Shown here: positions 1 to 7,136 of the stretch, piece by piece
Numbering within the stretch: the first letter of the stretch is position 1
Layout of the letters: the number at the start of each line of letters is the position of its first letter
Assembly: GCA_003645435.1 (NCBI GenBank)
Contig: QNFD01000071.1
Coordinates: 1 to 9,976, forward strand
DNA: 9,976 nucleotides
DNA from: Gammaproteobacteria bacterium
GTDB lineage: Bacteria > Pseudomonadota > Gammaproteobacteria > GCA-001735895
Reading direction: 5' to 3'
Translations under genes and position numbers: made by a program
The notes under the pieces: generated by a model
What the model was told of the DNA's origin: nothing
Seen by the model: the letters and a program-made list of their open reading frames with translations, nothing else
Databases searched by the model: none

Positions 1-546
1 CCCTGCGGCGGTACGCATTTGCGATTGCAGTGCGTATTCATCCTGCGCCTGGCGCGAGATACCAAATTTGTTAATAATATTTTCTGCGGTTAAAAGCATC
101 GGCATATAAGCGTGTTCGGCATGCCTGGTAACATTCGGGTCCTTTTCATCCGCGACCCATTGCAGGTATTGATTTTGCACCGCGGAAATATTGTCCTGAC
201 CCCCGGCGACGACGATATCCATACCGTCGACGATGATTTGTTTAGCCGCGGTTGCAATCGCCATTAAACCCGACGAGCACTGACGGTCTATGGTCTGCCC
301 CGATACCGAACAGGGCAACCCGGCAGCAAGCGACGACAGGCGTCCGATGTTCATGCCCGCGGTTCCGCCGGTTAACACCGCGCCGACGATGACATCATCA
401 ATTTCGACTGCCTCGACACCCGAACGCTCGACCGCGTGTTGAATCGCGTGCGCCATCATCGTCGGCGACTTGATATTGTTGAGTGAGCCGCGGAAGGCGA
501 GTCCAATAGGTGTACGGGCGGTCGAAACTATGGCAGCGTCTTTCAT
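1..546 (-). CDS. Acetyl-CoA C-acyltransferase (thiolase), N-terminal part, cut by window edge
   Basis: This is the first 182 codons of a thiolase, which cleaves 3-ketoacyl-CoA with CoA to give acetyl-CoA and a shortened acyl-CoA, or runs the condensation in reverse. Translation from the ATG at 546 begins MKDAAIVSTARTPIG, the usual thiolase N-terminus. The nucleophilic cysteine is Cys90, in DRQCSSGLMAIATAA. The stretch LLTAENIINKFGISRQ at about 151-166 is also typical. The C-terminal catalytic His and second Cys lie outside the window. An AAGGA ribosome site sits 6 bases upstream of the ATG and fixes the start. The gene follows the fused hydratase/dehydrogenase after only 31 bases, so the two are very probably co-transcribed as a beta-oxidation operon. 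FadA/FadI-type and acetoacetyl-CoA thiolases cannot be separated from this half. The operon partner favours beta-oxidation. Confidence 0.93.
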   Translation of the reverse strand, partial: MKDAAIVSTARTPIGLAFRGSLNNIKSPTMMAHAIQHAVERSGVEAVEIDDVIVGAVLTGGTAGMNIGRLSSLAAGLPCSVSGQTIDRQCSSGLMAIATAAKQIIVDGMDIVVAGGQDNISAVQNQYLQWVADEKDPNVTRHAEHAYMPMLLTAENIINKFGISRQAQDEYALQSQMRTAAG

Positions 547-577
547 CTTGATTCCTTAAAATATAGTTAATGTGGAT

Positions 578-2689
578 TTACCTGGAGGGTACATAATCGG
601 ACAGCCTGGCGCCATCCCTGACCAGGGTTTCGAGCAACCGCGCAGGCTTAAACCACATGTTTCCGTAATCTCCTAGCTGCTCCTGATACTGTTTCATACC
701 AGCCAGCACGGTGTCGAGCCCTATTTCATCGGCGTAATGCAGCGGCCCGCCGCGCCAGGCCGGAAATCCGTAACCATTTACCCAGATCAGGTCGCAATCC
801 CCTGCCCGGTAGGCAATGCCGTCATCGAGTATCTGGATACCCTCGTTGATTAACGGATACAGGCAGCGTTGCAGGATTTCCTGGTCCGATAGTTGCCGAC
901 GCTCGATCCCGAGTTTACCGGCCAGTTCTTCACAGAGTTTTACCACCTCGGGATCGCTGGTCTTTTTTCGGCCTTCGTAAAAATAACTACCGCGCCCCGT
1001 TTTCTGACCATAGCGACCAAGTTCGTAAAGCCTGTCCTGGATCGCCTGGTAACTCGGGTCGTGGGAAAATTCCCCACGGCGTGATTCTCGTATGCGGTAG
1101 CTGACATCGATGCCTGCCAGGTCAGCTACCGACACTATACCCATCGCCATGCCAAATTCGGTGAGCACGGTGTCAATCTGTTCAGGGCTTGCGCCTTCGA
1201 GCAACAACCGCGATCCCTCTCGAAAATAAGGTTCGAACATGCGATTGCCGACGAAACCAAAGCAGACGCCGACAACCACGGGTAGCTTGCGAATGCGCCT
1301 GGCGAATTTTAGCGTGGTCTGTAACACGTCTACAGCGGTCGCCTCGCCGCGCACTATTTCGAGTAGGCGCATGATATTGGCGGGGCTAAAAAAATGCAGG
1401 CCGATCACGTCTTGCGACCGCGAAGTCACCCTCGCGATAACATCGAGATCGAGCGTCGAGGTGTTCGATGCCAGGATCGCGCCTGGTTTGCAAATCTTGT
1501 CCAGTTGTTTGAATACGGATTGCTTGATCGACAGATCCTCGAATACGGCCTCTATGATCAGGTCGGCATCGGCCAGGCCTGCCATGTCCAGCGTGCCGGT
1601 GACGGTTGCCTTCAGCGTTTCGGCTTTGTCTTCGTCGATGCGGCCCTTCTCCACCGAACGATCATAATGCCTGGAGATATTGCTGAGGCCGCGATCGAGC
1701 GCCTCGTTATTGGTTTCTATCAGCGTGACCGGCAGGCCCGCATCAAGGCAAGCAATGGTGATGCCGGTACCCATCGTGCCCGCACCGATAACCGCGATCG
1801 AATTGATCTCGCGTGCCGCTGTATCGCGCGTGACTCCCGGTATCTTTTGCGCTTCTCGCTCGGCGAAAAAAAGATGCGTCAGACCACGCGCCTGGGGTGT
1901 ATCGAGCAATTCCAGGAAAGCCTTTTTGTCCCGCTCCAGAGCTTGCTCTAACGACAGTTGGGTGGATAACTCTATCGAATTCAAACAATATTCGGGAGCT
2001 AGCTGGCCAGCCGATTTAACCGCAATTTCATCCCTGGTATTCCTGAAAAAATCAGCATCTACCTGGCTCGTATCAACCTGTATGTCACTGCAATGCCGCC
2101 TCGGTGCGCGATTCGATAATAAACCCTCGCAATAGCTCAGTGAGGCCTTATCGAAATCCTCATCGTCACTTACCACTCGATCGACCAGGCCAACCGATTC
2201 GGCCCTCACCGCGCCAATCGGATTGCCCGACAGGATCATCTCGGTAGCCACCTGCAGGCCCGCAAGACGCGGTAGTCGTTGCGTACCGCCGGCGCCGGGA
2301 AACAGGCCCAGTTTGATTTCGGGTAATCCCAGTTTTGCCACTTGTCGGGCGATGCGATAATCGCAGGCCATGGTCAGCTCAAGCCCGCCACCCATGGCGA
2401 ATCCATTGATCGCTGCAACTACTAGCTTCGGTGCGTTATCAATCGCATCGATCAACGCATTTAAATCGGGCGCCTGCCATAGCTCACCGGTCTTGAACTC
2501 CTCGATATCAGCGCCGCCGCAGAATAAAGGCAGGCTTGAATCAATGATCACCGCATCGATACTGTCGTTATCGAAAGACTGGCGTAGAGCTTGCAAAAGC
2601 AAAGTCCGCAACTCCAGCCCCAGAGCATTAACCGGCGGTGAGCTCATCGTAATCACTGCAATGTTGTTGAAGAGTCGAATGTTAATCAT
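578..2689 (-). CDS. Fused enoyl-CoA hydratase / 3-hydroxyacyl-CoA dehydrogenase (FadB/FadJ-like)
   Basis: A 703-residue bifunctional beta-oxidation enzyme that hydrates trans-2-enoyl-CoA and then oxidises the 3-hydroxyacyl-CoA with NAD. Domain order is hydratase (about 1-190), linker helix, Rossmann dehydrogenase domain (about 296-475), and C-terminal dehydrogenase domains to the end. Both hydratase catalytic glutamates are visible: Glu104 in GGGLELTMACDYR and Glu124 in LPEIKLGLFPGAGGTQR. The dehydrogenase has the NAD loop IGAGTMGTG (301-309), ASNTSTL (407-413), the catalytic His432 in LHFFSP, and GFVGNR (478-483). Length is close to FadJ/FadB. The frame stays open to an ATG at 2764, but those 25 extra residues come from a mobile element and flanking DNA. 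The ATG at 2689 starts directly on the hydratase fold (MINIRLFNNIAVITMSSPP) and is preferred, although no strong ribosome site precedes it. The thiolase gene follows after 31 bases. A FadB or FadJ assignment is not made. Confidence 0.93.
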   Translation of the reverse strand: MINIRLFNNIAVITMSSPPVNALGLELRTLLLQALRQSFDNDSIDAVIIDSSLPLFCGGADIEEFKTGELWQAPDLNALIDAIDNAPKLVVAAINGFAMGGGLELTMACDYRIARQVAKLGLPEIKLGLFPGAGGTQRLPRLAGLQVATEMILSGNPIGAVRAESVGLVDRVVSDDEDFDKASLSYCEGLLSNRAPRRHCSDIQVDTSQVDADFFRNTRDEIAVKSAGQLAPEYCLNSIELSTQLSLEQALERDKKAFLELLDTPQARGLTHLFFAEREAQKIPGVTRDTAAREINSIAVIGAGTMGTGITIACLDAGLPVTLIETNNEALDRGLSNISRHYDRSVEKGRIDEDKAETLKATVTGTLDMAGLADADLIIEAVFEDLSIKQSVFKQLDKICKPGAILASNTSTLDLDVIARVTSRSQDVIGLHFFSPANIMRLLEIVRGEATAVDVLQTTLKFARRIRKLPVVVGVCFGFVGNRMFEPYFREGSRLLLEGASPEQIDTVLTEFGMAMGIVSVADLAGIDVSYRIRESRRGEFSHDPSYQAIQDRLYELGRYGQKTGRGSYFYEGRKKTSDPEVVKLCEELAGKLGIERRQLSDQEILQRCLYPLINEGIQILDDGIAYRAGDCDLIWVNGYGFPAWRGGPLHYADEIGLDTVLAGMKQYQEQLGDYGNMWFKPARLLETLVRDGARLSDYVPSR

Positions 2690-2718
2690 TGATGTTGGCT
2701 CGTAACCCGGGTAATTCA

Positions 2719-2729
2719 GGAACAGTTTA
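2719..2729. repeat. Target-site duplication, left copy
   Basis: GGAACAGTTTA, immediately outside the left terminal inverted repeat of the MITE-like element. It is identical to the copy at 2868-2878. Removing the element and one copy rejoins the flanks cleanly, which gives the predicted empty site. Confidence 0.85.
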
Positions 2730-2867
2730 CAATGGCACTTACTTAACCTTTTAGAACTCGTCATTGCGGCCTCCGAGCCGCAATCCAGCGCCCTATGGAT
2801 GCCGGCGGTCCGACGCTTCGGTCAAGCCCGGGATGACGACGATTTTGGCCTTAAGTAAGTGCCATTG
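2730..2867. mobile_element. MITE-like non-autonomous element, 138 bp, IS4-type ends
   Basis: The element is bounded by a perfect 17-bp inverted repeat, CAATGGCACTTACTTAA at 2730-2746 and TTAAGTAAGTGCCATTG at 2851-2867. It is flanked on both sides by the same 11 bases, GGAACAGTTTA (2719-2729 and 2868-2878), the expected target-site duplication. The duplication can be read as 12 bp if the first C is assigned to the target. It is far too short for a transposase gene, so it would have to be mobilised in trans. From memory of the family, the tip resembles the IS4 end (AATG...TTAAGG), and IS4-family elements make duplications of about 11-13 bp. The parent assignment is therefore plausible but not proven. 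The perfect repeats and intact duplication suggest a recent insertion. It lies 41 bp upstream of the start codon of the fused beta-oxidation gene. Confidence 0.85.
2758..2839. repeat. Internal palindromic repeat unit within the MITE-like element
   Basis: Inside the element, TCGTCAT (2758-2764) is mirrored by ATGACGA (2833-2839). Between them a strong hairpin is formed by TTGCGGC (2764-2770) and GCCGCAA (2777-2783) around a six-base loop. The order of words (GTCATTGCGG, then GCAATCCAG, then GGTCAAGCCCGGGATGACG) resembles dispersed palindromic repeats found in many proteobacterial genomes. The outer transposon ends may therefore have captured, or co-evolved with, such a repeat. No coding potential is apparent. 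Confidence 0.5.
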
Positions 2868-2878
2868 GGAACAGTTTA
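2868..2878. repeat. Target-site duplication, right copy
   Basis: GGAACAGTTTA, immediately outside the right terminal inverted repeat of the MITE-like element. It matches 2719-2729 exactly, and the next base, C, also matches the base after the left copy. Confidence 0.85.
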
Positions 2879-3086
2879 CTCAATTGGATAAGATTGTAGG
2901 GTATTATCTGATGCTAAATAAGCAAGTCGATTTGCATTAGGAGCAGCTATGGAGCTGAGCCTGTTAAGCCATTAAACTGCCCTTGATATATAGCAGCCAA
3001 ATCGGAATAAATGAAAGCCCTACTATTCAGGGCTAATTGTTTAGTTTTAGGAATTGCACTTATTTTATGAATCCACGCGCCATAAC
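2879..3086. other. Remainder of the divergent intergenic region; possible leader of the acyltransferase gene
   Basis: About 208 bases between the mobile element and the acyltransferase start. No sizeable reading frame or clear promoter was found on either strand. Three small plus-strand items are visible. The first is an 8-codon frame (ATG at 2949, MELSLLSH, stop at 2975) with a good AGGAG site five bases upstream. The second is a hairpin, AGCCCT (3016-3021) with AGGGCT (3029-3034), followed by an AT-rich run. The third is a 7-codon frame (3067-3090, MNPRAIT) whose stop overlaps the acyltransferase ATG as ATGA. These could form a transcribed leader, but all are short enough to arise by chance. 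Confidence 0.3.
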
Positions 3087-4511
3087 ATGATAACCCTGCC
3101 GACCTGGTTGTTTTTCTTACTGGTAATCACCGCGTTTCTTTTATTTTTGGATCGTGTATTGCTGCCCGGGTTTCGTTGGTATCTACGTCGGCGTGTGAAC
3201 CGGGTTATCGAAGAAGTGAATGCCAGGCTCGATATCGAAATCAGGCCTTTTCAGCTCACCCGCAAACAGGCACTGGTCGATCAGCTTGTGTTCGATGACA
3301 AGGTAGTTGAAGCGATGAAGGCCTATGCGACCGAGCACCAGATGCCTAAGGAAGTCGTGCAGACGAAAGTATTTCGTTACGCCAACGAAATTGCCCCGTC
3401 CTTTAATGCCTACGTATATTTCCGTTTCGGATACTGGCTCGCAAAAACACTGGGCCGCATGTTGTACAGGGTCCGTGTAGGGCTTTATGACCAGGGCGAA
3501 TTAAAAAATATTGATCCAAGTTCGACTGTTGTATTCGTGATGAATCACCGCAGCAATATGGATTACGTGCTCGTGTCTTTTCTGATCGCTGAGAAAACCG
3601 CGCTATCCTACGCGGTTGGTGAGTGGGCGCGAATCTGGCCTTTGCAGACCCTGATTAAATCGATGGGCGCTTTTTTCGTTCGCCGTAACTCACGCAATGC
3701 GCTGTACCGAAGCGTACTCGAACGCTACGTCAACCTGGCGACACGTGCGGGTGTATGCCAGGCGGTCTTTCTCGAAGGCGGATTAACCCGGGATGGATTG
3801 TTACGCGAACCTAAGCAGGGATTTCTCGATTACATGCTACGCGATTATCACGCTGACATTGACCGTGATGTGGTATTCGTACCCGTTGGGATAAATTACG
3901 ATCGCGTCATCGAAGACATGAGTTTGGTACGTAAGCTTGATCCGCAGGCCGCCAAAAGAAGCCGATGGTTTGTTGCCAAAACAACATTCAAATTTTTCCT
4001 GAAAACATTGTTGATGAATCGAAAAAAACGCTGGCTGCGATTTGGCTACGCGAGTGTTAATTTCGGCAAACCACTATCGGTGTTTCAGTATTCCCAGCAA
4101 AATGCGATTGATCTGAGCGCGATGGATCAACCCGCGCGATTTGAACATATAGAAAAACTTAGTCATCGGTTGATGGCCGAAATTGCGGACGTGGTTCCAG
4201 TGTTGCCGATTGCACTGATGTGCGAAGTGATTATGGAAAAACAACTTGAATGGTGTAGCGAACTGGAACTGAAGACGCTTGCCAGCCAACGCATAGAGCA
4301 ATTGCAGCAACAGGGTGCACCCATCAAATTGTCTGCGAGCGCGTGTGAAGACGTGTTGTCCGCCGCATTGACGATGCTTGAAGGTCGCGGGTTTATCGAG
4401 ACCAGGGACAATCTAGTTCGTGCCAAAAGCGATACACTCGACATATTAAAATACTATGCCAATTCGATTGCACACTGGAAAAATGAATCAAGCGGGCCAG
4501 GCCCTGATTGA
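3087..4511 (+). CDS. PlsB-like (glycerol-3-phosphate) acyltransferase, membrane-anchored
   Basis: A 474-residue acyltransferase of the PlsB/PlsC superfamily, likely transferring a fatty acyl group to glycerol-3-phosphate or a related polar head at the inner membrane. A hydrophobic segment at about 3-27 (LPTWLFFLLVITAFLLFLD) is followed by basic residues (RWYLRRR), which indicates an N-terminal anchor. The family blocks appear in order: NHRSNMD (His154...Asp159, the HX4D catalytic motif), GAFFVRR (194-200), FLEGGLTRDG (228-237) and PVGINYD (266-272). GAFFVRR and EGG are closer to PlsB than to PlsC, yet E. coli PlsB is about 807 residues, so this is a compact form. The frame could also start at TTG 3054, but that codon is only one base from an AGGA. 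ATG 3087 begins just before the membrane segment and is preferred, though it lacks its own ribosome site and may be coupled to a 7-codon frame ending in ATGA. The substrate is not certain. Confidence 0.82.
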   Translation: MITLPTWLFFLLVITAFLLFLDRVLLPGFRWYLRRRVNRVIEEVNARLDIEIRPFQLTRKQALVDQLVFDDKVVEAMKAYATEHQMPKEVVQTKVFRYANEIAPSFNAYVYFRFGYWLAKTLGRMLYRVRVGLYDQGELKNIDPSSTVVFVMNHRSNMDYVLVSFLIAEKTALSYAVGEWARIWPLQTLIKSMGAFFVRRNSRNALYRSVLERYVNLATRAGVCQAVFLEGGLTRDGLLREPKQGFLDYMLRDYHADIDRDVVFVPVGINYDRVIEDMSLVRKLDPQAAKRSRWFVAKTTFKFFLKTLLMNRKKRWLRFGYASVNFGKPLSVFQYSQQNAIDLSAMDQPARFEHIEKLSHRLMAEIADVVPVLPIALMCEVIMEKQLEWCSELELKTLASQRIEQLQQQGAPIKLSASACEDVLSAALTMLEGRGFIETRDNLVRAKSDTLDILKYYANSIAHWKNESSGPGPD

Positions 4512-4529
4512 TGGACGCAGGCTGCTAGG

Positions 4530-6170
4530 CTAGGCGGTATTGTTGCCGTAGGTCACCCGCAGGACCTTCTTGTCCATCTTGCCGACGCTGGTTTTCGGTA
4601 AAGACTCGACAAATTCAACCCGTTCCGGTATCGCCCATTTCGATAGTCGGCCCTTATCGACCTGCTCTCGAATTGCATCCTGGATTTCGCTAACTGATAA
4701 CTTCGATTCCTGCGTCCGTACGATAACCAGCATCGGTCTTTCACCCCATTGTTGATCGGGGATTCCGAATGCGGCTACCTCGCCTACCCCGTCGCAACGC
4801 GAAACGATGTCTTCGAGTTCGAGCGACGATATCCATTCACCGCCGGACTTGATGACATCCTTGATGCGATCCGTGATCTGTAGCGATCCATGCTTGTCGA
4901 TGTGGCCGACATCGCCGGTATGCAGGTACCCGCCCTGCCAGAGTGCCTCGGAACCCTGCGCATTGCCGGTATAACCCTGGGTTAAACAGGGCGTGCGCAC
5001 CACCACTTCTCCGGTTGATTCACCATCGTGCGCTACCTCGTTCATATCGGCATCGACAACACGGAGATCAACCATCACCATCGGCTGGCCGGTCTTACAG
5101 CGCCGCGCAAGACTTTCTTCGTCGAGGCTAACCTCGTGTATGCCGGACATATCGGCAATGGTCAGGACAGGACAGGTTTCCGACAGGCCATAACCTGTAA
5201 AGGCGTTGATGCCGCGCTCTGCCGCTTCCTTCGCCATGCCACGCGGAAAGGCCGAACCGCCGATAACAACTTTCCAGTTCGATAAATCTATCGCATTCGC
5301 TTCCGGGGCGGTTAGTAACATATGCAATATGGTCGGAACGCAGTGTGAAAAAGTCACGCCCTCACGTTCAATCAGGTTAAGCAAAACCGCGGGTTCATAG
5401 CGTCCTGGGTATACCTGCTTGACACCCATCAGGGTAGCGGCATAAGGCATGCCCCAGCCGTGCACATGAAACATCGGCGTAATCGGCATATACACATCAC
5501 CGCGGTGAAATCGACTACTGGTATCACCCGTACCCAGGCCCGCCAAAATGGACAAAGTGTGTAATACCAGTTGCCGATGACTGTAAAAAACACCCTTGGG
5601 ATCGCCCGTGGTGCCGGTCGTGTAGAAGGTAGTGGCAGGCAGGTTTTCATCGAAGTCTTTAAACTCGAATTCCGCGTTTGCTGTCGCGAGCATGGCTTCA
5701 TATTCGATTGCACAGGGTTCGGCCAGTTCGGGTTCCGAACCCTCGCGCAGCAATACCAGTTTTGTTGGTCTTTCAAATCGATGCCGGATTTGCTCGACGA
5801 TGGGCAAAAAATCGGCGTGCACGAGGATGACATCATCCTGCGCGTGATTAATCGTATAGAGAATTTGCTCGGGCGAGAGGCGGATATTGATGGTGTGCAG
5901 CACGGCGCCCATCATCGGTATCGCGAAAAAACATTCCAGGTAACGATGATTATCCCAGTCCATCACCGCAACCGTATCACCCTGGCTAACGCCTAATGCC
6001 GCAAGACCACTAGCGAGCCGGCCTATACGCGAGTGCAGGGTTCGATAGTCATAGCGCATGGTATCGGCACTGACAATTTCCTGATCCGGATTGCAGGCTA
6101 ATGGTGTGTACAGCAGGTGTTTTATCAGTAGTGGGTAGCTATAGGCCGAAGCAGCATGCGTTTCAATCAT
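4530..6170 (-). CDS. Acyl-CoA ligase (AMP-forming), AlkK/DmdB-like medium-chain fatty acid-CoA ligase
   Basis: A full-length 546-residue ANL-superfamily enzyme that activates a carboxylic acid with ATP to an acyl-adenylate and then to the acyl-CoA. Motifs seen are the phosphate loop YTTGTTGDPKG (183-193), GYGLSET (326-332), the ribose-binding Asp420 in LHTGD, Arg435 in DRIKD, and the C-terminal catalytic Lys531 in KTSVGKMDKK. The block GAVLHTINIRLSPEQILYTI at about 88-107 resembles medium-chain ligases of the AlkK type and methylmercaptopropionate-CoA ligases of the DmdB type. Chain length and exact substrate cannot be read. No N-terminal membrane segment or signal peptide is seen, so it is probably cytoplasmic. 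The start ATG at 6170 has an AGGA site eight bases upstream. The gene converges on the acyltransferase with 18 bases between stops. It is separated from the co-directional Nudix gene by 256 bases of repeat and leader, so it probably has its own promoter. It could feed the beta-oxidation pair in this window. Confidence 0.92.
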   Translation of the reverse strand: MIETHAASAYSYPLLIKHLLYTPLACNPDQEIVSADTMRYDYRTLHSRIGRLASGLAALGVSQGDTVAVMDWDNHRYLECFFAIPMMGAVLHTINIRLSPEQILYTINHAQDDVILVHADFLPIVEQIRHRFERPTKLVLLREGSEPELAEPCAIEYEAMLATANAEFEFKDFDENLPATTFYTTGTTGDPKGVFYSHRQLVLHTLSILAGLGTGDTSSRFHRGDVYMPITPMFHVHGWGMPYAATLMGVKQVYPGRYEPAVLLNLIEREGVTFSHCVPTILHMLLTAPEANAIDLSNWKVVIGGSAFPRGMAKEAAERGINAFTGYGLSETCPVLTIADMSGIHEVSLDEESLARRCKTGQPMVMVDLRVVDADMNEVAHDGESTGEVVVRTPCLTQGYTGNAQGSEALWQGGYLHTGDVGHIDKHGSLQITDRIKDVIKSGGEWISSLELEDIVSRCDGVGEVAAFGIPDQQWGERPMLVIVRTQESKLSVSEIQDAIREQVDKGRLSKWAIPERVEFVESLPKTSVGKMDKKVLRVTYGNNTA

Positions 6171-6204
6171 ATTTTGATTCCTGATCTACCGTTACAGGGC
6201 AATG

Positions 6205-6213
6205 ATTTTATCA
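6205..6213 (-). promoter_or_regulatory. Candidate extended -10 promoter of the acyl-CoA ligase gene
   Basis: Read on the minus strand this is TGATAAAAT, an extended -10 (TGn) followed by TAAAAT, one mismatch from TATAAT. It would give a leader of roughly 28 bases before the ATG at 6170. No good -35 box lies 16-18 bases further upstream. An imperfect inverted repeat (6208-6216 with 6230-6240) overlaps it and could be an operator. Confidence 0.3.
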
Positions 6214-6267
6214 GGCATTGGCTTTGGGGGCCTGTGATAAATTTCGAATCGGCATTTTGTACCAAAG

Positions 6268-6421
6268 CTCCTTCTCCCCTCGGGGGAGAAGGTTGGGATG
6301 AGGGGGTTCTTTTAGACTTTCCCCCTCAAGCTTCCGCTCCTGCTCACGCCCCTTACCTACATCCATGTAGGCAACCCCTGCCCTCGCGAAGCGTCGCACC
6401 GCCCCGGAGGGGAGAGGGGGT
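6268..6421. repeat. GC-rich intergenic repeat cassette with multiple hairpins
   Basis: A roughly 154-bp block unlike its surroundings. It opens with a near-perfect hairpin, CCTTCTCCCC (6270-6279) and GGGGAGAAGG (6283-6292) around TCG. It then carries GGATGAGGGGG, a run CTTTCCCCCTC, the inverted repeat CCTACAT-CC-ATGTAGG (about 6355-6370), and closes with CCCCGGAGGGGAGAGGGGG. Its opening words resemble the dispersed repeats of the form CCTTCTCCC...GAGAAGG...GGATGAGGG seen in many gammaproteobacterial genomes. It lies just after the Nudix stop codon, so the first hairpins met by that transcript may stabilise or end the message. No T-run typical of an intrinsic terminator follows. Short open frames across it are not thought to be genes. 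No target duplication was found at its edges. Confidence 0.6.
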
Positions 6422-6426
6422 AATAC

Positions 6427-7098
6427 TTATTTCCAGGCGAATAGTGGTTGCTCGAAATGGGCTACGCGTGTGTTTTTACCCAGCATTGCTACCTCTCTGA
6501 ACTGGTATGCGATTGCGGCCGTGGGCGCCGCGAACCAGTCATTACCTAGCGGCATTTTTATCACGGGGCTGTCGCTTTCGGGGATTGACTCCAGGATTGG
6601 CGAATCACCACGCAACAGCTCGCTAACCGGTATGCGATGAATCGACTCGACTTCATCTGGATTGGTGGTTAACTTAAGGTCGGAACCTCCCCAGACCACA
6701 ACTGGAGTAATCACGAAGCCGGAACGCGTTGCATAATCGTCGAGTCTCCCCAAAACACTGTCAAGTCCCAGATCTAGACCCACTTCTTCATGCAGTTCTC
6801 TCAAGGCAGCCTGCTCTGAAGTTTCACCCGCATCGATGCGCCCACCCGGAAATGCTCTTTGTCCTGGATGATAATTTAGTTTAGATGCACGGACGGTGAG
6901 CAGAAATGCAACCAGCTCAGAATCCGCCTGGTTAAAGGGAATTGCGCCGAAATTTGAATTCGTATTGCAATTGGTCAGGGTAATTGCGACCGCTGCATGC
7001 TTTTTGCCGGTACTATCGATGGGTCGTATATCGAGTGATTTCAGGTTCGCAGATACAGTATCGCGTAACAGCCTGTTAAATTTTAGCTGGCTAGCCAC
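6427..7098 (-). CDS. Nudix hydrolase, probable CoA pyrophosphatase (NudL type)
   Basis: A 223-residue Nudix enzyme that probably splits CoA or acyl-CoA at the diphosphate into 3',5'-ADP and (acyl)phosphopantetheine. The Nudix box is perfect at Gly86-Leu108 (GX5EX7REUXEEXGU), with the metal-binding glutamates Glu101, Glu104 and Glu105. Just before it, LLTVRASKL (67-75) and [10 protein letters not shown] (77-86) match the extra signature of the CoA-specific NudL subfamily. E. coli NudL is about 190 residues, so length is slightly greater. The start is a GTG at 7098. No strong ribosome site precedes it, and no ATG close by offers a better choice. It lies 38 bases after the AllA-like gene and probably shares its transcript. 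Controlling CoA or acyl-CoA pools fits the acyl-CoA genes around it, though that link is inferred from proximity. Confidence 0.88.
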   Translation of the reverse strand: MASQLKFNRLLRDTVSANLKSLDIRPIDSTGKKHAAVAITLTNCNTNSNFGAIPFNQADSELVAFLLTVRASKLNYHPGQRAFPGGRIDAGETSEQAALRELHEEVGLDLGLDSVLGRLDDYATRSGFVITPVVVWGGSDLKLTTNPDEVESIHRIPVSELLRGDSPILESIPESDSPVIKMPLGNDWFAAPTAAIAYQFREVAMLGKNTRVAHFEQPLFAWK

Positions 7099-7136
7099 GT
7101 TTGATAACTAGAACGAGATACCTGGCTGCCCCGGAT

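Noticed and set aside
1743..1988. Open frames on both strands inside the fused beta-oxidation gene, e.g. 1394-1951 plus and 1743-1988 minus
   Set aside because: They lie wholly within a well-supported gene, show no recognisable motifs and have low-complexity Arg/Ala/Ser-rich translations typical of shadow frames.
2811..2820. Ten-base word CGACGCTTCG in the MITE-like element, also present inverted at 6387-6396 in the second repeat cassette
   Set aside because: It is short and GC-rich, and the surrounding sequences do not align, so this is not evidence that the two repeats are related.
4494..4529. GGGCCAGGCCC palindrome at the convergent gene ends as a bidirectional terminator
   Set aside because: The arms leave too small a loop for a stable full hairpin, and no T-run follows on either strand.
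5571..5996. 141-codon plus-strand frame opposite the acyl-CoA ligase
   Set aside because: It is antisense to conserved ligase sequence, has no family motif, and is open because of the codon bias of the real gene.
6211..6399. 62-codon minus frame across the GC-rich repeat (MRRFARAGVAYMDVGKGRE...)
   Set aside because: It is translation of a repeat element. Such short frames are often annotated as hypothetical proteins, but nothing supports expression.
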